Source: Camellia lanceoleosa (lineage: Eukaryota; Streptophyta; Magnoliopsida; Ericales; Theaceae). Taken from it: DNA of 64,000 nucleotides. Location: positions 82,365,551 through 82,429,550 of the forward strand of contig CM045761.1 of assembly GCA_025200525.1 (NCBI GenBank), read 5' to 3'. Both the position numbers and the translations under genes were made by a program. The notes beneath the pieces are model-generated. The model saw only the letters and a program-made list of their open reading frames with translations. It had not been told where the DNA came from and did not search any database. Below, piece by piece: positions 11,301-20,936 of the stretch (the stretch's first letter is position 1; every line of letters starts with the position of its first letter).

Positions 11301-13240
11301 TGATCGCTGACGCCGGGGCAATTAGAGAAGTCACCTACCCCACGTGGCTCTCCAACACAGTGGTGGTGAAGAAGAAAAATAAAATTTGGCGAGTGTGCGT
11401 CGACTTCATGGATCTAAACAAAACTTGCCCCAAGGACTGCTTTCCCTTACCTAGAATCGACCAACTCGTCGATGCAACGGCGCGCCACCAACGCATGAGT
11501 TTCCTCGATGCTTACAAAGGCTATCATCAGATCGCCATGCATCCGGATGACCAGGACAAAACTACATTCCTCACCCCAAGAGGAACCTACTGCTACAAAG
11601 TTATGCCTTTTGGGCTGAAGAATGCAGGGGCAACTTACCAAAGGCTGGTCACTGCTATGTTCAAAGAACAACTCGGCCACACTATGGAAGTCTACATCGA
11701 CGATATGGTGGTAAAGTCCAAAGAACAGGATCACATAGCTGATCTAGAGAAGACATTCGGCATCTTGTGCAAATACAGAATGAAACTGAATGCCTCCAAA
11801 TGCGCGTTTGGAATCGGCTCCGGCAAATTCCTAGGTTATATCGTCAACCACCGTGGAATCGAAGCCAACCCGAGGCAAGTCACAGCAATCTTGGAACTCG
11901 GTTCCCCCCGATCAGTGAAAGAAGTCCAAAAGTTGATGGGGATGGCCGCTGCACTCAATAGATTCATCAGTCGGTCAACAGACCGCTGCAGACAATTCTT
12001 CCAGACGCTACGTCAAGGCAAAGCTTTTGATTGGTCTGCCGAGTGCAAAGCAGCCTTCACCGGGCTCAAGACTTACCTCCAGTCAGTACCTCTCTTGACA
12101 ACACCGACTGCCGGTGATCCTCTCATTCTGTATCTGGCAGTCTCCGATAGGGCCGTCAGCGCCATACTATGAAAAGAAGAGGAAGGGCAGCAACGGCCAG
12201 TGTATTATGTGAGCAAGGCAATGGTCGATGCCGAGACACGTTATCTTCCGCTGGAAAAACTCATCCTAGCCTTGGTCATGGCAGCAGGAAAACTGATGCA
12301 TTACTTCCAAGGGCATAGCATTGGAGTGATAACAGATTATCCCCTCCGATCAGTACTACGGAGTGCAGAAGCATCAGGACGTGTTTCGAAATGGGCTCTT
12401 GAACTCGGCCAATATGACATTCAGTTTTTACCCAAAACCGCAAGCAAGGGACAGGTGCTGGCCGACTTTGTTGCCGAATTCACAGGCGGGCTTTCCGACC
12501 TTAAACCCGCCGACATTCTTCCAAAGGCTGAAGTTCGATCAAAGCCGAACTGGAGAATTTATGTCGGGGATATTTGGCAGCTATACTGTGATGGATCGTC
12601 TAACCAATGGGGCTGCGGCGCCAGCGTAGTAATCATGTCTCCCGATGGCGTAGTAATAGAGCAGGCCGTCAAGCTTGGCTTCGAAGCATCAAATAACGAG
12701 GCCGAGTATGAAGCCCTCCTAGCCGGTCTACGGAATGCACATATTCTCGGCGCTTGGCATTTGCTAGTGTTTTGTGACTCAAAATTGGTCATCAACCAGC
12801 TAAAGGGGGAGTACGCTGCAAAAGACGACCGTATGGTGGCCTATATGAAAACGGCCAACTCTTTGCTAATGAAGTTTGACCATCACGAATTGAACCAAAT
12901 AACACGTGATCAGAACACACACGCAGATGCCCTAGCATGCCTAGCCTCCGCCATCAATTCTGAGCTCAAACGGACCATTGAAGTAGGTTTCATCCCGGAG
13001 CCGAGTATTGGCCCTTCGGAGAAAACCCACGTCAACGTTATAGAACCCGCATCAAGCTGGATGGACCCCATTGCTGGATTCCTTTCTTCTGAACAACTCC
13101 CAGAAGACAAAAAAGAAGCACACAAGCTACGCAATAAGGCTCTGCGATACTATCTGGATCCACAAGGAGGGCTCTATAAAAAGTCCTCTCCAGTCCCTAT
13201 TTGGAATGCGTACACCCGGATAAAGTGGAAGAGCTTCTAA
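11297..13240 (+). pseudogene. Tat reverse transcriptase with dual RNase H
   Basis: The RT section shows WRVCVDFMDLN, FPLPRID, FLDAYKGYHQI, FGLKNAGATYQR and the catalytic YIDDM at about 11694-11708. The connection domain and first RNase H follow (VSKAM...YLPLEK). A second, archaeal-type RNase H lies at about 12580-12960 with its acidic residues visible in YCDGSS, NNEAEYEAL, FCDSK and THADALA. This second domain is diagnostic for the Tat lineage. A TGA at 12170-12172 interrupts the join between RT and RNase H where an arginine (CGA) is expected. Near 13207 the frame shifts into integrase. Confidence 0.95.
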
Positions 13241-14200
13241 CTGAAATACATGAGGGCAGCTGTGGTGCCCACTCTGGCAGACACTCCCTGGCCCATCGAG
13301 CTATAACACAGGGGTATTATTGGCCGACAATGAGAGCCGACGCAGAAAACTATGTTAAAAGATGCGAATAATGCCAAAAGTTTTCCCCACTAACCCATTT
13401 GCCCGCCGAAGGCTTGAACTCTATCACCAGTCCCTGGCCGTTTGCTCAATGGGGGCTTGATATCGTAGAACCGTTGCCAAGGGCCCCAGGAAACAAGCGA
13501 TTCTTAATCGTAGCAACAGATTACTTTACAAAATGGGTCGAAGCGGAGGCTCTAACACATATACGAGATGCCGACATAAAGCGATTTGTATGGAGAAACA
13601 TCATTACGTGATTCGGCATCCCAAGAGCTCTCATCTCAGACAATGGCACCCAGTTCAATTGTGGCGTGTACTGAGAGCTGTGCAGCAAATACGGTATCAT
13701 GCCTTACTTCTCTACGCCCGCGTACCCCCAGAGTAACGGTCAAGCTGAAGCCTCTAACAAAACCATCTTGGACGGCATCAAAAAGAGGCTGGAAAAAGCT
13801 AAAGGCAAATAGGTCGAAGAATTGCCGAGCGTATTGTGGGCGCATCACACAACGCCAAGGAGGTCCACCGGAGAAACGTCGTTCGCTCTGTGCTTCGGAA
13901 CCCAAGCAATCTTACCCCTGGAAATCAGCCTCCCGACTTTGAAATCTCAAGCCTTTGATACGGGCCGAAATGACATGATGCTCGCCCTGGATCTGGATCT
14001 AATCGAGGAACGAAGAGACTGCGCCCTGGCCTCCATGGCACGCAGATCAACAAGCAGCCGCTAAGTCGTACAATCAACGAAGTTCGATTCTTGCTACGCC
14101 CAGAGAGCTGGTCTGAAAAAAGTACTTCTAGAATCGAGACCGCCGCCGACGGAAAGCTGGTTCGAATCGATGGCCCTATCAAGTAGACTCCATTGCAGAA
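13207..14200 (+). pseudogene. Tat integrase
   Basis: The zinc-binding part keeps HEGSCGAHSG and RCE-stop-CQK; the stop is TAA at 13369. The catalytic core shows LDIVEPLP, LISDNGTQF and NGQAEASNK, the D, D and E positions. In-frame stops are at 13609 (TGA), 13672 (TGA) and 13810 (TAG, where W is expected in KGKWVEELP). The C-terminal part (RRSTGETSFAL, EERRDCALASMA) fades by about 14200. It would insert the cDNA, but this copy is inactive. Confidence 0.93.
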
Positions 14201-14373
14201 ACATGAGCATATCGGCTCTCGGACATGTCAGGAAGAAGCCTGCCACGGCCTTGGAATTCAACGCATCTACGAAAATTTTACCAATGACCCGATCTGTGGG
14301 CTTGGTACCTGTACATACTCTGTTGTAATTCAAAAGTTTCTCATTTTTATTCCCCAACTCATACGCTTCTTGT

Positions 14374-15316
14374 TGGCCGAGTAAGTCTCCGGATTCGGAG
14401 CGCCCTTCGTCGATACCACGATTGGCCAAACAAGTCTCCGGATTCGGAGCCCCTTTGGGTGCATGACATTTGAGGACCGAATAAGTCTCCGGATTCGGAG
14501 CGCCCTTCGTGGATACCACGATTGGCCAAATAAGTCTCCGAATTCGAAGCGCCCTTCGTGGATACCAAGATTGGCCAAACAAGTCTCCGGATTCGGAGTC
14601 CCTTTGGGTGCATGACATCTGAGGGCCGAATAAGTCTCCGGATTCGGAGTGCCCTTCGTGGATACCACGATTGGCCAAATAAGTCTCCGAATTCGGAGCA
14701 CCCTTCGTGTATACCACGATTGGCCAAACAAGTCTCCAGATTCGAAGCCCCTTTGGGTGCATGACATCTGAGGGCCGAATAAGTCTCCGGATTCGGAGCG
14801 CCCTTCGTGGATACCACGATTGGCCAAATAAGTCTTTGGATTCGGAGCGCCCTTCGTGGATACCACGATTGGCCAAACAAGTCTCCGGATTCGGAGCCCC
14901 TTTGGGTGCATGACATCTGAGGGCCGAATAAGTCTCCGGATTCGGAGCGCCCTTCGTGGATACCACGATTGGCCAAATAAGTCTCCGGATTTGGAGCGCC
15001 CTTCGTGGATACCACAATTGGCCAAACAAGTCTCCGGATTCGGAGCCCTTTTGAGTGCATGACATCTGAGGGCCGAATAAGTCTCCAGATTCGGAGCGCC
15101 CTTCGTGGATACCACGATTGGCCAAACAAGTCTCCGGATTCGGAGCCCCTTTGGGTGCATGACATCCGAGGGCCGAATAAGTCTCCGGATTCGGAGTGCC
15201 CTTCGTGGATACCACGATTGGCCAAATAAGTCTCCGGATTCGGAGCGCATTTCGTGAATACCACGATTGGCCAAACAAGTCTCCGGATTCGGAGCACCCT
15301 TCGTGGGAGTCACGAT
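14374..15316. repeat. 149-bp higher-order tandem array (49+49+51)
   Basis: The word AAGTCTCC recurs at 14383, 14432, 14483, 14532, 14581, 14632, 14681, 14730, 14781 and so on to 15277, about 19 units. Two unit types exist: a 49-mer with GCGCCCTTCGTGGATACCACGATTGG, and a 51-mer with CCCTTTGGGTGCATGACATCTGAGGG. They alternate mostly as A-A-B, giving a 149-bp period, with a single A-B step near 15079-15179. The array lies between integrase and the antisense frames. It contains few stops, so it yields long spurious frames on both strands. Confidence 0.97.
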
Positions 15317-15515
15317 TTAACTAACCGACTACATGGTTCTTAATTGGAGCCGATCGATGCATGTTCGAACGTTTACATTACGCAACACAAAAGCTGACAA
15401 CAAATTGAGATAGGGCGTTTAACTACGCGCAAAACATTTCAAAAGCTGCTAATAAAGAAATTCTATTTATTAATAAGCCGCCAAACATTTCAAGCATTTG
15501 GTAAAGAAATTCTAT
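15317..15515. other. Spacer between array and antisense frame
   Basis: A short AT-richer spacer contains a repeated AAAGAAATTCTATTTATT (about 15447 and 15505). It probably forms the 3' region of the antisense transcript. Confidence 0.4.
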
Positions 15516-16327
15516 TTATTTAACATTATGGCCCACTAAGTTGGCGTCTTCATCGTCGCTTTTCTCAATCTCGAACTCGGGATATGGAAGGTAATGCTGA
15601 TGATATAGGGGCGAAGCCGAATTTATGCCCACGGACCCAAGAGCTTCCACGGTTTGAAGGGCCTTGATCCAGCCATGCTTCAAACCACGATTTTCGCATC
15701 GGCAGACTTCCTCAGCTAGGCCTGTTTTGGTCTTCTTGATCCCGGCCTTCAAGCCATCCCAATATCCTCTCTCATAACCCGAAGCCTCTCGGTTTGCCCT
15801 CTCCCCGATGCTCTTTGCTTGACTGTCCATCACCGACTCGGCCGCTCGAACACCCTTCAGTTCCCGAAGCTCGCTCTCAGCCTTTTTCGCGCGGGCCTCC
15901 AGACTACGATTCCTTTCATTGTTTTTCTCACTCTCGCGTCGTGCTTCACGCAGACGCATCCCGACTTCATAAGCACTATACAGTCCCTTGACAGCCCATG
16001 TATACCATTCCAAAATACTTCGAAATCTCCACGTCCGACCATCGACTGTTGGACCTTCGGCGGAAAAATCTGCCGAGCGAACTCGACTGCCACATCTGGG
16101 TCTTTAATTATAGAATCCGCCTCCATCATTGGTCTATTCTTCACGAGAACCGCAAAACTCAACGGTCGTGGCGCCGCATCAGGCTCAACTTGCGGTCGTG
16201 GGCACGGGGAACCTCCCCGTTGTCCGTCCTTTCGGGTTGATCTGCTTCGACAACTAGGGGGCCTCTCTTTTTCCCGATCCATGGATGCTCTTCTTCTCGT
16301 GTGAATAGGCTCGCTTCTGCGATTCAT
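15516..16327 (-). pseudogene. Antisense ORF of the Tat element, C-terminal copy A
   Basis: Two overlapping minus-strand frames, 16327-15857 and 16013-15516, together resemble the C-terminal half of the larger antisense frame at 17396-19480. Both copies share KDPDVAVEFA / KDPEVAFGVA, a long coiled coil (LREARRESEKNN...KKAESELREL), and a CENRGLKHGWIKAL / FENRGFKHGWHKAL tail with an acidic end. There is no N-terminal domain here. Antisense genes in this position are known from Grande and related Tat elements; their role is unknown. Confidence 0.7.
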
Positions 16328-16482
16328 TTTGATCGCTAAACCCAGCCAATGTTGGCCCCTGCCGGGTTTGAATCGAGCCTGAATAGAAATGAGTCAAGTT
16401 GTTGGCATGAACTCGCCCATTTATTTTGGGGTACATGCAGCTCCCCCGAGACATCGTCAAAAAGACTGAGCGCCAAACGTCG

Positions 16483-17170
16483 TATGCCTCAGCTAGCCCA
16501 CGATTCAGAGCCATCGGCTCATTCGGTTCCTCAGGCTCGCGCCCTGGCTAAGGCAAGGGCAGATTCATTAATCTAGTCGGCTATATTTCAAGTGCTGTCG
16601 CCGGTTAGCCTAAGATCGCTGGGGCAAGATCGGATTCATTGATCTAGCCGGCTGTATTTTCAAATGATAACGCCGAGTAATTTATGCCTCAGCCAGCCCA
16701 CGATTCAGAGCCATCGGCTCATTCGGTTCCTCAGGCTCGCGCCCTGGCTAAGGCAAGGGCAGATTCATTAATCTAGTCGACTATATTTCAAGTGCTGTCG
16801 CCGGTTAGCCTAAGATCGCTAGGGCAAGATCGGATTCATTGATCTAGCCGGCTGTATTTTCAAATGATAACGCCGAGTAATTTATGCCTCAGCCAGCCCA
16901 CGATTTAGAGCGATCGGCTCATTCGATTCCTCAGGCTCGTGCCCTGGCTAAGGCAAAGGCAGATTCATTAATCTAGTCGGCTATATTTCAAGTGCTGTCG
17001 CCGGTTAGCCTAAGATCGCTGGGGCAAGATCGGATTCATTGATCTAGCCGGCTGTATTTTCAAATGATAACGCCGAGTAATTTATGCCTCAGCCAGCCCT
17101 TGATTCAGAGCCTTATAGCTCATTTGGTTCCTCGCCCGCACCCTGGCTAAGGCAAGGGCAGGTTCCTTAG
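16483..17170. repeat. 200-bp tandem repeat, 3.4 copies
   Basis: TATGCCTCAG recurs at 16483, 16683, 16883 and 17083, an exact 200-bp spacing. Each unit contains CAGAGCCATCGGCTC, GCCCTGGCTAAGGCAAGGGCAG and GCCGGTTAGCCTAAGATCG. The last copy is partial. The array separates the two antisense reading frames. Confidence 0.96.
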
Positions 17171-17395
17171 TCCGATCGTTCGAGCTCAAAATTAAGCAAT
17201 ATCATTCTTCATTAGCAAAATTGAGCACAACTCATGACATTTTATATATGCAAAATAAATAAGCTATAAGCCTGCACAAAAATGTTTGACAAAACGATTG
17301 TAACAATACATCAGTAAAATCCTAATACATTATTGTAACAATACATCAGTAAAATCCTAATACATTTGTGAAATCCTAATAGTCAATTGCCCAGC
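17171..17395. other. AT-rich spacer with short duplication
   Basis: A 25-base word containing ATTGTAACAATACATCAGTAAAATCC is directly repeated around 17300 and 17332. No coding sequence is seen. It is downstream of antisense frame B on the minus strand. Confidence 0.5.
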
Positions 17396-19480
17396 TTAGC
17401 CCTCGGAATCAGTCTCCAATGGCTCGACATCCACCTGCTCATACGGCACTGACGTAGTCAGTGAAACTCCAGCTGCAGCAAGGGCTTTGTGCCAGCCATG
17501 CTTGAACCCCCTGTTTTCGAACCGCGGGACCTGGTCCACATATTCGGCGAGCCCAGCATCTTTCCCGGCTTCGAATACTTTGGAAGCAGCCGCCTTCATG
17601 TCAGCCAACTCAGCCTGCAGGCTGGCAACCGCTTGCTGGGACAATCTCAGCGCTGCTTCACTCGCATCCGCCTTCTTCTCGACGTCCGCTCGGGATTGAA
17701 CTACAATGCGGGCCTTTTCTACTTCGGCTTCAGCCCGAGAAGCTTTCTTGTTCGCTCTCAAAAGCGCTTCGTCTTCCTTCGCCCTCTTCCTTCGCCTCCA
17801 CCTGCTGTGAAGCGGTCAATCTGTTTGACGGCGTTGAGATGCCGACGTCCCATGTCGGCTATCCTTCCGATGGTCTGCAATGGAAGATCCCAAAAACATA
17901 ACCTCAACGGTACTTGGATAAAGTGAAGAAAAGTCAGAATACGTACCAGAAGTGCCGATTGCGCGGTTAGTGCTGTCGCATTCAGATCTGATTCCACCCG
18001 GAAAGCCTCCATATCAGACGGCAACGACACGGACGTAGCCACACCGAATGCGACTTCTGGATCTTTAAGCACCGAAGCGTTAGAGGGAACCGGCATGTCC
18101 TTTACCATTGGACAAATGACAAAAGGAACAACCTCATTAGATCCCTCCAATCGAGGACGTTTACTACCTTGTTCGTCTGAACCGGCCTTGAGGTCAGCAG
18201 AACGTTTTCCTATCTTTTCCTCAATTTTTTGGCCAACTTCCCCGACCAATGGAGATTCGGCGTTCTGACATTTTTCCATCTCCTCTACAACCTCCAAGGA
18301 CGCTGATTCAGCAACAGGAGGGGGAGTCGAGATTCGGTGGCAGGTGGCATTTAAGACGAAAGGCCCTCCGCTCTTCGCCGTGCGGCTAACCTCTCCGCGT
18401 TCGCCTTTTTAGCAAGCTTTGTCAGACTCAATCCGGCCATATCTATGGAGTCTATAATGGGAAGATCCTCTAAGCGTTGAAAAATGTCAGCAGAAGGAAG
18501 ATCCCCTGGTCCCGATGTAAATGGAGGATCGGCGGAATCCAATACCTCCTCAGACTCGGTCTCGGATTGATCTGAGTCGGCGATATTAGCTACCTCATTT
18601 CGCTCCGAATTGGACCCTTCAAAGCCTATCTGCCTCAAGTTTTTGAAGTCAGACAGAATAAGAGCAGTAAGTGAATCTTCACCCTTAGGAATCGGTATGT
18701 TTTCCACCGCCGAGAAGGTTGTGTATGTTGGCTCGTAACAAAGCAGAATGTGAGCCGCCCTCCCCTGTTTCTGAAGACTTCGACGGCCGAAATACTTGAG
18801 AGCAACCCTAATATCTGAAAGAACGGCATCATGAGTTGAAGATAGCACCTTTTTCAAACCCCTCCCTGCACGAGATGAAGCCGTAAGATTTCAACGGAAT
18901 AGGTTTTACAATAAAAATGAACACATGACAAAAACAAGGAGATACTCGGCGACCTGGCTCGCCCCTCCGCCTAGGAATAGGGTCAACACGATCCTCTCCT
19001 TCGCCAAATTCCCAGTTGCCCTGGACAACGACCATAACATCATCAACTCGTTTCCCAGAGCTGGAAAGCATAGTGATTAGTTGATGGTCGGTATCCTTAG
19101 CTCGAGAAATAACGCCCTTGCTCAATGGGAGGACTTAACCAAGGCATAGCGGTCTTGGGATAGTCGGAATGCCAAGGTTAATTCAAAGCGGACGATTCAA
19201 CGCTACAATCCCCATTATAATTCTAAAGAAATTCACGTTAGGTTGAGAAGGATTAAATCCCAATGGCAAAGCCTGACCCTCGAATTGGGTGTAGAGGGAA
19301 GTGGACTCCACCCTCAGCGATTGACAAGAGAGGAAAGACGATTGTGGTTTCGTCCTCCCTCTCCATATCAAGGGTGCCGTCTGCCAAAAATGACAAACGG
19401 ACATCATCAGGAACAGAGAAATGGCATCTAAAACCAGCAATTCGATCTGATGAGAGAAGATCTTTCAAATGCTTCGCCAT
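17396..19480 (-). pseudogene. Antisense ORF of the Tat element, long copy B
   Basis: The minus strand reads in order: an N-terminal domain at 19480-19183 (FPLLSIAEGGVHFPLHP, then NPSQPNVNFFRIIMGIVALN after a frameshift) like the Putative gypsy type transposon family (PF04195); a VVVQGNWEF segment at about 19125-18950; an acidic hinge; then a coiled coil ending in FENRGFKHGWHKAL at 17396. Two likely introns have GT-AG ends, one at 17946-17875 and one near 18950-18860. A one-base shift near 17790 and other breaks remain. Product and role are unknown. Confidence 0.75.
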
Positions 19481-19821
19481 ACTCTACAGTTGGCACAGAT
19501 ATGCCAAAGAATAAAATGGGAGTAGTTCTTGAAGCAAAGAAGTGGAAAACTTACGGAGGGTAAAGATATTGGAGGAGACAAAATTGCAAGAACGATCCAA
19601 AGGGCAACCTAGCGACCAGTATCATGGAATGCGAATCCAAAGGGATGCCAATCTTTAAAAACGCAATGAATAGATATGTACGAAGAGGCGGGAAATCGGT
19701 ACGACAACCAAAAGGGAGTGTACTTAGACGTATGCTTTGTGGGCCTGATCCCCAAAATTTTGGTTGGGTATTCAAAATTCGGAACCAAGCACTCCAGCCA
19801 ACAAACGTTGGGAGAATGCTT

Positions 19822-19827
19822 GGGGGG
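19822..19827 (+). other. Polypurine tract of the Tat element
   Basis: GGGGGG followed by CAATT lies just before the 3' LTR at 19832. It is the expected primer site for plus-strand DNA synthesis. Confidence 0.75.
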
Positions 19828-19831
19828 CAAT

Positions 19832-20239
19832 TTTGGGAGCCGAATATGTAGAAGAGTCGGCAGGGATGTATCCCAGAAGTCAGAGACTGTTCGGCTTCGT
19901 ACTAATCAACTAAGATACCGAATATATAGAAATTGCCGAATAGATGGAGAGATGTATGATGGAATAAACAAAAGGATAATAAGTAGAAAGTGGGCTCTGG
20001 ACCCGAGGTCCAGAGAATGAGTATAAATACAAGAGCTTCAGATCTAGAAAGGTATGTAAAAAAAAATCACTTCACTAAACTTAGTAAAACAAGCTTTCTT
20101 GAGTATAAGAACTGACTTGCCCGTCAAAGTGCTAACCCCGGCACCCCCGACCGGAGTGTTTGTCTTTGCAGGTGACTAAGCTGAGGATCAGGAGCGTCTC
20201 CCAGGATCTGAAGAGTATTTCCAAAACCACTTCCCCACA
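19832..20239 (+). repeat. 3' LTR of the Tat element
   Basis: It aligns over its full 408 bases with the 5' LTR. Its second base is T where the 5' LTR has G, so the canonical TG start has decayed. It ends CCCCACA, followed by the GATGT duplication. Confidence 0.95.
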
Positions 20240-20244
20240 GATGT

Positions 20245-20936
20245 GTTGATATGGCAGCGGCGAATCCAGGAGTGCTGGGTCGGGTGGAGATGATCGTTGT
20301 CGATACACAGTATCACTCGTCTGACACGTAGTTAGGTAAGGAGTTGGTGGCCCATCACGAATCCGTCGATGACGATCTAGGGTTGTGGCGGCTGGCGGAG
20401 CAAGGTGGACTTAGTTCTCAGGCGACGAGCTCGGAAGCTGAAGATGGTGAGGTCAAGCTAGCTATGGTGACGCTTGAGGGTGTTTCTTGGGCAAATTGTG
20501 TTGAACAGAGTGAGCTTCCCAGTACTGATAGGCTGGCTTTGGTACTCCAACCCCTTGCTACAGAAGGAGGTGGGTCAAAAGATTTGCTAGGACAACATCA
20601 AAACATGGTCCAAAACAGTGGTGGGTTGGATGGGCCGGAGGTTCCATCTTCTGAGGTAGTGTTGAATTAGGTGTTGGAGAGCATTGGAAAAGCTAGCCGC
20701 TGTCTGGGTTTATCGTTTGAGGGCCATGAAGAGGAGGCTATGCGATTATTTGCAGCAGTAGAAGCATCTTGGCGGCAAGGGTCTCCTAGTTTGGGAGTGG
20801 GTACACCGTTTGTTTCCCCCGGTAAAAGACACCGGGAGCTCAAGAATTTGGAGTGTACTGTTAATTATGATCATGGGAGGCAGAATGTCAGACGGGGAGC
20901 TAGAAGAGAGCGTGGGGGACCACTGTTGTTGGAATG
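20245..20936 (+). pseudogene. LINE ORF1, 3' part
   Basis: This resumes the LINE after the Tat insertion. It gives low-complexity, acidic sequence with a TAG at 20668, ending in KRHRELKNLECTVNYD, a conserved C-terminal signature just before ORF2 in plant L1 elements. ORF1's stop overlaps the ORF2 start at 20934 (ATGA). Confidence 0.7.

Larger units (their letters stand above)
9515..20244 (+). mobile_element. Tat/Retand-type Ty3/gypsy retrotransposon with TSD GATGT
   Basis: Two 408-bp LTRs (9520-9927 and 19832-20239) enclose gag-pro, RT, two RNase H domains and integrase on the plus strand. A tandem array, two antisense reading frames and a second array follow. GATGT occurs on both sides (9515-9519 and 20240-20244). 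By hand count the LTRs differ at about 17 of 408 positions (about 4%), almost all transitions. Dual RNase H, antisense frames and tandem repeats between integrase and the 3' LTR are known traits of the Tat/Retand/Grande group. All genes carry nonsense codons, so it is non-autonomous now. Confidence 0.95.

Noticed and set aside
14094..15313. Three long overlapping minus-strand frames of 312-394 codons
   Set aside because: They arise because the 149-bp array has almost no stop codons in any minus-strand frame. The three translations are the same repeat read in different phases, not proteins.
14374..15316. Regular repeat spacing resembling a CRISPR array
   Set aside because: The whole 49-51 base units are conserved with no unique spacers, and the context is a plant retrotransposon.
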